NCBI RefSeq assembly: GCF_000425505.1
Contig: NZ_AUDO01000007.1
Span: forward strand, 1 to 64,000
Reading direction: 5' to 3'
DNA: 64,000 nt
From: Flavobacterium frigidarium DSM 17623
GTDB lineage: Bacteria > Bacteroidota > Bacteroidia > Flavobacteriales > Flavobacteriaceae
Below the pieces are notes generated by a model. That model saw only the letters and a list, made by a program, of their open reading frames with translations. It made no database searches and was not told the DNA's origin. Positions 58,084 to 64,000 of the stretch are shown here, one piece after another; within the stretch, counting starts at the first letter, position 1, and each line of letters begins with the position of its first letter. The position numbers were made by a program, and so were the translations under genes.

Positions 58084-61000
58084 TTATTTTTTGTAATATT
58101 TTCGATACTTAGGATAGGCTAATGCTCCAATTAAGGTAATTGATCCTAATGAGTACCAAATCCAACTTAGGGAATGTGCTTCTCCACTAGCATAAGAGTG
58201 TAACCCCACTAAGTGAAAGTTTACTCCGTAATAGGTAAACAAAATCGAAATAAAAGCAAACATACTCATTAAATTAAAAACCCATTTCCCTCTTAATGCA
58301 GGAACAAAACGAGCATGTATAACAAAAGCATACACCATAATACTAATCAAGGCCCAAGTTTCTTTTGGATCCCATCCCCAGTAACGTCCCCAGCTCTCAT
58401 TTGCCCATTGTCCTCCTAGAAAGTTACCTATGGTAAGCATGATTAAACCTATCGTTAAAGCCATTTCGTTGATATAAGTAATTTCTTGAATGTTCAAATC
58501 CATTTTGGCCTTGTTTTTTTCATTCGTAAAAAAGATCAATAAAAGCGAAACAAAACCTAAAATCATACCCAGCGCAAAAGGACCGTAACTAGCCACAATA
58601 ACTGCTACGTGAATCATCAACCAGTAAGAATTAAGAACAGGTTGTAAATTTGCGATTTCTGGATCTAGCCAGTTTGCATAAGCCGCCATGAAAATCATAG
58701 ATGTAACAAAAGCCGCAGAAGCTACTGTTAATTTAGATTTTCTATCAAATGCTAATCCAAAGAACATTGTTGCCCAAGCAACATATATAATAGCTTCATA
58801 AGCATTACTCCATGGTGCATGACCAGATATAAACCAACGAGCAATTAATGCTAATGTGTGTAAACCAAAGAACACACCTATAAGAATATGAAAGCCATTT
58901 ACAGTTACACGTAGGTATTTTTTATCAAAGAAAATGCTCAACAAAGTAAAGATCAACATGAAAATTCCTCCAAGGGCATAACAAAAGAACAACTTAGGAA
59001 GAATATCATATTTATTATACAAGATTTCTAAATCAATCTTGTCTTCACTTGGTCTTACCTTGGCTCCAAATTTCTTTTGGAATCCATTCAAGCTTTCGAC
59101 TAGATCATCGGCATTTTTATAATCACCGGTCTGCGAGGCTTGATTTAATGACCCAAAGTACAAAGGCAACACACTTTTAGTATACGTTGAATCCATACCT
59201 TTTAAACCTGCTTCACCCAATTCTAATGCCGAAACCCATTTATTATTTGGATCATTCGGGATAGGGAATATTTTTAAGATTCTTCCGCTCAACGCAGACT
59301 CCATTAAGTTTACTTTTTTATCTGTTTCGATAAAATCCTTTTCAAATTGGTTAGGATTTGCTGCCTTGTAAGCCGCGTCCAAATAGGGAGATAATTTATA
59401 ATTTCCTTTTTCATCAAAGAAAGCAATAAATGGAGCATTGACTAATTTTGAATCTACTCCAATAATTTTACGAATACTATCATTTCCTTCTCTCAAATAA
59501 ACTAACGGAATCTCAATCCAAAACTGCGCATATTGCGACATAGATAGAAAAACCTGATCTGGATTCATCCCTTTGTACGAATTAGAATGACTCACTTTAC
59601 GCAACAATTCAGATGAGAAGGTGTTGATTGGCTTCATTCTACCACCAGCATCCTGAATTACTAGACGACCAAACTTGGCCGCATGTTCTTTTTTAACCTG
59701 AAATTTATTTAATAAAGAATCTAGTTGCTTCTCTGTAGGTGCTACTCTCGTATGTGTACCATTTTCTATATGATCAGCGTGATCGCCGTTCTCATCGTGA
59801 TTATGGTTGTGTGCTTGTGAAAAACCACTTAAACTCATCATCAGGACAAGAATAGTGATCAGTTTAGATTTTTTAGTTTTAACCACTTCTAATTTTCTTT
59901 TTAAGTCGGTAAAGCGAGAATCCTTCGTGAACATGATTGCCATCATAGCAAAAAACAACATAAAGTATCCTGCGTAAGTAATTGCTGTTCCCCAGAAATC
60001 ATGATTTACAGATAGTACTGTTCCTTTTTCATCTGGATCAAATGAAGATTGGAAAAAACGGTACCCTTTGTGATCTAATACATTATTCATAAATATTCTA
60101 GCATCATAGGTTTCGTCAGGATCTTGAACCGTTACCTTACTTTCAAAAGAAGAATAACTTTTCTCTGTTCCTGGATATTTTTGAGCAATAAAATCATTTA
60201 ATTTTACTTTAAACGGCAATACATACGCTTTACTTCCAAAGAATAAACTGTAATCAATATTACCTATTCTCACTGTTTTAGCCTCTCCTATTTTTCCTTT
60301 CGAACCTACAATAGTAACTTCTTTTTCCTCACCATTTGCACGCACTTTAAGAACTAATGCGTCATCATGAGTTTTTGCTTTAAAATCATTATTAGATTCG
60401 TATGCAATCACTCCTTTTACAGCAGGGTCAGGAAAAACAAAGCGTTTTTCTCCTATGCTGTATAGCGATCGCATCATTAAAGGCTGTACCACATCCTTAA
60501 CAACTTTCCCTTTTAATTTATCAGCCATACGCATAAAATCACCTTCAAAGGGAGTTTGAATGGTGTACTCTTTTCCAGTAGTATTTATATTAATTGCGCC
60601 TTCAGTAGGATTGTTTAATGCAAACAGTACGTTGTGAATATTTTGCACTTCACCTTCCTTGATGTAATGTTCCTCACGTCCACCGTCACCAGCTTCTACT
60701 AATTTTATATATTGAACCCCTTTTGGGTCTGGTTTCACATACTCTTTTGCTCCCATAACAAAATTTTCATAAGATACTTCAAAGGGAGTATCTGCAAATT
60801 TTTCGCTTATAGTGAAATCATTATTGGTTACAGGTGATAGCAGTAAAGGCTTCTCAAAGACCCTACGCTTCATTTCTCCTTTATATTCTCCGTCAACAAA
60901 AACGGTCAAAAAAGTCTTATCTGAATAAAATTGATTCTCTGCCGCACCTTCACGTATTGGCATCATTCCCTCATAACTAATATAACGGGTCACAAAAGCT

Positions 61001-61275
61001 CCCAATAATATAAAAATGAAAGATAAATGTAAAAGCAATGTTGCCCATTTTTCTTTTTTTAACAGCTGATAACGTTTGATGTTTCCAAAGAAATTGATCA
61101 AGAAAAATACCATGATCACCTCAAACCACCAAGCATTGTAAATTAAAATTCGCGCCGTGTCTGTGTTGTACTTGCTTTCGATAAAAGTTCCTACACCCAT
61201 TGCTACTGCAAATACGATAAAAAGTAAGGCCATTAATCGGGTTGAAAACAAGAAAGAGAATAATTTTTTATTCAT
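58084..61275 (-). CDS. ccsBA: Fused cytochrome c synthase CcsBA
   Basis: A 1063-residue inner-membrane protein joining ResB/CcsB and CcsA, which exports haem and attaches it to periplasmic c-type cytochromes (system II). The N-terminal part has CcsB helices (MALLFIVFAVAMGVGTFIESKYNTDTARILIYNAWWFEVIMVF) and a large periplasmic domain. Near residues 465-505 a second signal-peptide-like stretch ending LSGFSQA is followed by a His/Asp-rich linker HNHNHDENGDHADHIENGTH. The CcsA part (about 760-1063) has the haem-binding WWD loop WANESWGRYWGWDPKETW and conserved His in HTLALIARWFISGHAPWSN and YGVNFHLVGLHSYASG. A -7 element TACTTTTG (minus, 61314-61307) lies upstream. Single-gene unit. Confidence 0.95.
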   Translation of the reverse strand: MNKKLFSFLFSTRLMALLFIVFAVAMGVGTFIESKYNTDTARILIYNAWWFEVIMVFFLINFFGNIKRYQLLKKEKWATLLLHLSFIFILLGAFVTRYISYEGMMPIREGAAENQFYSDKTFLTVFVDGEYKGEMKRRVFEKPLLLSPVTNNDFTISEKFADTPFEVSYENFVMGAKEYVKPDPKGVQYIKLVEAGDGGREEHYIKEGEVQNIHNVLFALNNPTEGAININTTGKEYTIQTPFEGDFMRMADKLKGKVVKDVVQPLMMRSLYSIGEKRFVFPDPAVKGVIAYESNNDFKAKTHDDALVLKVRANGEEKEVTIVGSKGKIGEAKTVRIGNIDYSLFFGSKAYVLPFKVKLNDFIAQKYPGTEKSYSSFESKVTVQDPDETYDARIFMNNVLDHKGYRFFQSSFDPDEKGTVLSVNHDFWGTAITYAGYFMLFFAMMAIMFTKDSRFTDLKRKLEVVKTKKSKLITILVLMMSLSGFSQAHNHNHDENGDHADHIENGTHTRVAPTEKQLDSLLNKFQVKKEHAAKFGRLVIQDAGGRMKPINTFSSELLRKVSHSNSYKGMNPDQVFLSMSQYAQFWIEIPLVYLREGNDSIRKIIGVDSKLVNAPFIAFFDEKGNYKLSPYLDAAYKAANPNQFEKDFIETDKKVNLMESALSGRILKIFPIPNDPNNKWVSALELGEAGLKGMDSTYTKSVLPLYFGSLNQASQTGDYKNADDLVESLNGFQKKFGAKVRPSEDKIDLEILYNKYDILPKLFFCYALGGIFMLIFTLLSIFFDKKYLRVTVNGFHILIGVFFGLHTLALIARWFISGHAPWSNAYEAIIYVAWATMFFGLAFDRKSKLTVASAAFVTSMIFMAAYANWLDPEIANLQPVLNSYWLMIHVAVIVASYGPFALGMILGFVSLLLIFFTNEKNKAKMDLNIQEITYINEMALTIGLIMLTIGNFLGGQWANESWGRYWGWDPKETWALISIMVYAFVIHARFVPALRGKWVFNLMSMFAFISILFTYYGVNFHLVGLHSYASGEAHSLSWIWYSLGSITLIGALAYPKYRKYYKK

Positions 61276-61306
61276 TTTTAAGGAATTACGATTTTAAAAA
61301 GTCCGA

Positions 61307-61314
61307 CAAAAGTA
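61307..61314 (-). promoter_or_regulatory. -7 promoter element of ccsBA
   Basis: On the minus strand TACTTTTG matches TAnnTTTG, 31 bases before the ATG. No clear TTG partner was found. Confidence 0.45.
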
Positions 61315-61400
61315 CTCAAAAATGTTGACTTTTTTTGAGAGACATTTGTTAATTAAATCCAAAAATCAGCGTTTAAACCCAATAAAAATAAAGAAATTTT

Positions 61401-61520
61401 GGGCGTGACTCCTTTCTTAAAAAAGGGCTAATTAAAATTGTCTCGATTAGCCCTTTTTTAAAAAAGCTGTCGGGTCATCCGCGCTACTTCGGTAGCTTGC
61501 TTCTACCCCTCACGCAAACC
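61401..61520. repeat. Structured intergenic element with two hairpins
   Basis: Bounded by GGGCGTGA and TCACGC (inverted over six bases), this stretch holds a perfect 16-base stem (TTAAAAAAGGGCTAAT 61417-61432 with ATTAGCCCTTTTTTAA 61446-61461). A second hairpin GCTAC-TTCG-GTAGC (61483-61496) carries the very stable C(UUCG)G loop. GCTTCTACC near the end recalls GCTTCCATC in the repeat at 44654-44721. It lies between two divergent genes, where a terminator for either is not needed. The rest of the gap 61521-61750 is plain AT-rich DNA. Confidence 0.6.
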
Positions 61521-61750
61521 CCACAAAACAAGAAGTATTTTGCATTTTAGTCACTTTTTTTACTCGCTTTTTAAAAATTAATTCATAGGATTATTTATAC
61601 CCTTACTAAAATCTATTTAACTGCAGTTCATTCGATTAAAATAATTAATACCCATTTATTTCCATTTTTTAAAATCAATACCCTACTCATTTTAAATATT
61701 TTGATTGCTAATAGAAGCTACAACCTGCGAACATCGCAGCATTTGCTAGA

Positions 61751-61778
61751 TTGGCTTCACATTTTTTTGTTATTTTTG
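61751..61778 (+). promoter_or_regulatory. Promoter directly abutting the DUF2520 gene start
   Basis: TTG (61751-61753), 17 bases, then TATTTTTG (61771-61778) fits the Bacteroidota consensus exactly. Only four bases separate it from the ATG at 61783, so the transcript probably begins at or next to the start codon. Confidence 0.7.
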
Positions 61779-61782
61779 CCCC

Positions 61783-62556
61783 ATGGTTAAAGTAATAGTT
61801 ATAGGATCAGGCAATGTGGCACAGCATTTAATTACTGCGTTCCAAAATGCTGAAAAAAACGAGAGCGGAATCTCGTTAATCCAAGTATTTGCACGCAAAA
61901 GGGAAAGCTTAGCAGCTTTGATTCCCATTCAAAAAGTCACCAATCAATTCAGCGAATTATTAGAAGCTGATTTATATATCATTGCAGTCTCTGATGACGC
62001 CATCGAATCGGTGTCTAGTGAGTTGTTATTTAAAAACCGTTTGGTGGCGCACACTTCAGGAAGCGTACCACTAACCATATTAAACAACAACAATAGAAAA
62101 GCGGTTTTCTATCCTTTACAAAGTTTCACAAAAGGAGCAGCAGTAGATTTTAGAACAATTCCGCTTTGTCTTGAAGCAGAAAACAGCATCGATTTCCAGA
62201 TGCTAAGTAAGGTGGGGAAATTGATTTCAGATCATGCTACAGCAATCAATTCGCAACAGCGAAAAGCACTGCATGTAGCGGCGGTTTTTGCTAACAACTT
62301 TAGCAATCATTTATACCAAATCGCAAATGACATTTGCAAAGAAAACCAGGTTCCGTTTTCGATTCTGAAACCGCTTATTCAAGAAACTGCAAAAAAGATC
62401 GTGACACTTGATCCAGAACAAGCACAAACTGGTCCTGCAAATCGCAATGACCAAATCACTATTAATGCGCACGAAGCTTTTATAAAGGACGATAACCAAC
62501 TTAAAATTTACAAACTACTAACAGAATCTATACAACATAATGGCAAAAAGTTATAA
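61783..62556 (+). CDS. DUF2520 Rossmann-fold oxidoreductase-like protein
   Basis: A 257-residue protein with an N-terminal NAD(P)-binding fold (VKVIVIGSGNVAQHLITAF, the GxGxxA motif right at the start) and a C-terminal DUF2520 helical domain. The domain includes ALHVAAVFANNFSNHLYQIANDI, PLIQETAKKIVTLDPEQAQTGPANRNDQITINAHEAF. VFYPLQSFTKGAAVDFRTIPLCLEA is also typical. Relatives are grouped with F420-dependent NADP reductases and ProC-like enzymes, but the reaction is unknown. Because the nucleotide-binding motif begins at residue 7, the start cannot lie further downstream. It overlaps the KdsC-like gene by 17 bases, so they are cotranscribed. Confidence 0.88.
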   Translation: MVKVIVIGSGNVAQHLITAFQNAEKNESGISLIQVFARKRESLAALIPIQKVTNQFSELLEADLYIIAVSDDAIESVSSELLFKNRLVAHTSGSVPLTILNNNNRKAVFYPLQSFTKGAAVDFRTIPLCLEAENSIDFQMLSKVGKLISDHATAINSQQRKALHVAAVFANNFSNHLYQIANDICKENQVPFSILKPLIQETAKKIVTLDPEQAQTGPANRNDQITINAHEAFIKDDNQLKIYKLLTESIQHNGKKL

Positions 62557-63067
62557 AGAATTAATGAATGACATCACTACTTTTGTATTTGATGTAGACG
62601 GCGTATTAACAGATAGCTCAGTGGTGGTAACTACCGAGGGCGAAATACTTCGCACTATGAATATTAGAGACGGCTACGCTATGAAAGCAGCTGTAGAAAA
62701 CGGATATAATGTGTGTGTTATTTCAGGAGGAAGCAATGAAGGTGTTCGCGTGAGATTGCGAAATCTAGGAATTACTGATATTCACTTAGGAACTCCTGAT
62801 AAAGTAGAAACTTTTAAAGAATATATTGAATTATACAATATTAAACCCGAGCAAGTTTTATACATGGGAGATGATATTCCTGATTATCATGTAATGAAAT
62901 TAGTAGGTTTACCAACATGCCCGCAAGATGCCTGTCCTGAAATTAAAACGATTTCAAAATATATCTCACACAAAAATGGTGGTAAAGCAGCAGCTCGCGA
63001 TGTAATCGAGCAAGTGATGAAAGTACACGGAAAATGGATGACTCATTTTGATGGTGCACATGACTAA
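62540..63067 (+). CDS. kdsC: KdsC-like HAD phosphatase
   Basis: A 175-residue HAD-superfamily type III phosphatase. The nucleophile motif is FVFDVDGVLTDSSV with its DxD; motif II Ser is in VCVISGGSNEGVRVR; motif III Lys follows; and motif IV is YMGDDIPDYHVMKLVG. The layout is that of KdsC, which removes phosphate from KDO 8-phosphate in the lipopolysaccharide core pathway; no other KDO gene is nearby, so the substrate is inferred from family. It overlaps the DUF2520 gene by 17 bases and is followed after 78 bases by maf, in the same direction. Confidence 0.87.
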   Translation: MAKSYKELMNDITTFVFDVDGVLTDSSVVVTTEGEILRTMNIRDGYAMKAAVENGYNVCVISGGSNEGVRVRLRNLGITDIHLGTPDKVETFKEYIELYNIKPEQVLYMGDDIPDYHVMKLVGLPTCPQDACPEIKTISKYISHKNGGKAAARDVIEQVMKVHGKWMTHFDGAHD

Positions 63068-63145
63068 TCAAGAGTTGTTTTTTCGAAAAAAACCAGGACA
63101 ACTTAAATAGTAAACAAGATTTTTAAATCTATACAATAAAAAACA

Positions 63146-63730
63146 ATGCTAAGAGAAAAACTAAAAAATTACAATTTGATATTGGCTTCAGGTTCGCCAA
63201 GAAGGCAACAATTTTTTAAGGATTTAGATCTTGATTTCGAAATTCGATTAAAGGAAGTTGAAGAAATCTATCCTCCTGAATTAAAAGGTTTTGAAATCAC
63301 TGACTTCTTAGCAGAGTTGAAGTCCTACGCTTTTGATGGAGAGTTAAAAGAAAACGATTTATTGATCACGAGTGACACCATTGTTTGGCATAACGATATC
63401 GCTTTAGGGAAACCTAAAGATGAGCAAGATGCTTTTACAACTTTAAAATCTTTGTCGAATGCAACTCATGAAGTAATCACCTCTGTTTGTTTTAAAACTA
63501 TGGATACTACCACTGTTTTTCACGAAATTACAAAGGTTACTTTTAACGAAATTAGTGATGAAGCCATACACTATTACATTACAATTTACAAGCCTTATGA
63601 TAAAGCAGGTGCCTACGGAATTCAAGAGTGGATTGGTGCGATAGCAGTTTCAAAAATCGAAGGTTCGTATGCTAATGTAATGGGAATGCCAGTAGATAAA
63701 GTCTATGAATACTTAAACCAACTGCCGTAA
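63146..63730 (+). CDS. maf: Maf-type nucleotide pyrophosphatase
   Basis: A 194-residue Maf/Ham1-like house-cleaning enzyme that hydrolyses non-canonical or unwanted nucleoside triphosphates to monophosphates. Signatures: ILASGSPRRQQFFKDLDLDFEI, the SPRR nucleotide loop, LLITSDTIVWHNDIALGKPKDEQDAF with the catalytic Asp, and the C-terminal DKAGAYGIQEWIGAIAVSKIEGSYANVMGMPVDKVYEYL. It probably acts on dTTP or UTP as YhdE-type Maf does; this is not certain. It is followed within one base of its stop by the next gene, so the two may be cotranscribed. Confidence 0.93.
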   Translation: MLREKLKNYNLILASGSPRRQQFFKDLDLDFEIRLKEVEEIYPPELKGFEITDFLAELKSYAFDGELKENDLLITSDTIVWHNDIALGKPKDEQDAFTTLKSLSNATHEVITSVCFKTMDTTTVFHEITKVTFNEISDEAIHYYITIYKPYDKAGAYGIQEWIGAIAVSKIEGSYANVMGMPVDKVYEYLNQLP

Positions 63731-63731
63731 T

Positions 63732-64000
63732 ATGTACAATAGTTTCTTTCAAAATTATAGTAAAGAACTCATTAGTTCGCTATTGCTAATTATCCTTTTA
63801 ATTATTTTAAGAGTGATCTTCTCACGCATTGTGCGAAGTTTTGCAAAGCTTACGCACCGCATGGAACACCGCACCAATCTAGTAGTGAAATACATTCATA
63901 TTCTACTGGGAATTCTTGCTGCGATTGGTATCATCATCATATGGGGAGTCCAAGCCAAAGATATTTTTATAACCGTTTCTTCTGTAGCAACGATTGTAGG
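63732..64000 (+). CDS. MscS-family mechanosensitive channel, N-terminal part
   Basis: The frame opens at the ATG at 63732 (MYNSFFQNYSKELISSLLLI) and stays open to the window edge, 89 full codons. Two membrane helices are visible (LISSLLLIILLIILRVIF and YIHILLGILAAIGIIIIWGV), joined by a basic loop (SFAKLTHRMEHRTNLVVK). KDIFITVSSVATIV begins the next helix. This matches the helices before the pore of small MscS channels; the pore helix and beta domain lie outside the window. It starts one base after the maf stop codon. Confidence 0.75.
   Translation, partial: MYNSFFQNYSKELISSLLLIILLIILRVIFSRIVRSFAKLTHRMEHRTNLVVKYIHILLGILAAIGIIIIWGVQAKDIFITVSSVATIV

Noticed and set aside
1..64000. CRISPR arrays, tRNA or rRNA genes
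   Set aside because: No regularly spaced repeats, cloverleaf sequences or ribosomal RNA segments were seen on either strand.

Overview
The window looks like chromosomal DNA of a Flavobacterium-type bacterium (Bacteroidota, Flavobacteriaceae). The DNA is AT-rich, there are no Shine-Dalgarno sequences before the genes, several starts are TTG, and upstream regions carry the Bacteroidota -7 element TAnnTTTG. The gene content fits too: a menaquinone pathway, a TonB receptor with a carboxypeptidase-like N-terminal domain, a giant CcsBA cytochrome c assembly protein, and Gmad2 and DUF6503 lipoproteins. No rRNA, tRNA, CRISPR array or prophage was seen.

Layout. 0-0.6 kb: the 5' part of an IS110-family recombinase running off the left edge, with its non-coding, probably bridge-RNA-bearing end. 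0.6-7.7 kb: a Gmad2 lipoprotein, a LysR regulator divergent from the histidine-degradation operon hutH-hutU-hutI, then an isochorismatase-like hydrolase. 7.9-21 kb: mostly single genes, namely a DUF6503 lipoprotein, pyruvate:quinone oxidoreductase (poxB), a LOG-family protein, an apparently catalytically dead M1-like protein fused to a probable beta-barrel, a fused 2-oxoacid dehydrogenase E1, an ABM-domain protein, an M23-like protein and a small lipoprotein. 21-35.6 kb: an envelope and stress region with aldehyde dehydrogenase, small membrane proteins, Dps, YihY, a DUF2383 protein, an Mla/MCE lipid transporter (permease, ATPase, MCE protein), a coiled-coil lipoprotein, a small beta-barrel protein, an lmo0937-type peptide, YtxH, a holin-like protein, a permease, MscS and a Na+/H+ antiporter. 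Several transcription units here share a long upstream motif, so they may form a regulon.

35.7-48.6 kb, mainly minus strand: menC, a TPR protein, an MBL-fold hydrolase, menA, two PH-domain (YdbT/YdbS-like) membrane proteins, menB, CvfB, a plus-strand M28 peptidase, DUF2853 and menD. menE, menF and menH are not in the window. 48.7-50.3 kb: an acetyltransferase, a membrane-protein gene broken by an in-frame TAA, and glutathione peroxidase. 50.4-56.9 kb: a self-contained accessory cassette. An ECF sigma factor and RskA-like anti-sigma factor diverge from two separately exported halves of a DUF4331 protein, a TPR lipoprotein and a TonB receptor. This is the best candidate for an undescribed system. 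57-64 kb: tRNA-dihydrouridine synthase, CcsBA, a DUF2520 Rossmann protein, a KdsC-like phosphatase, Maf and the start of another MscS channel.

Structured non-coding elements are a second theme: two clear copies of a dispersed hairpin repeat (38.1 and 44.7 kb), two likely relatives (7.8 and 61.4 kb), and a row of hairpins ending in a plus-strand terminator at 43.5-43.66 kb where no plus-strand gene exists.
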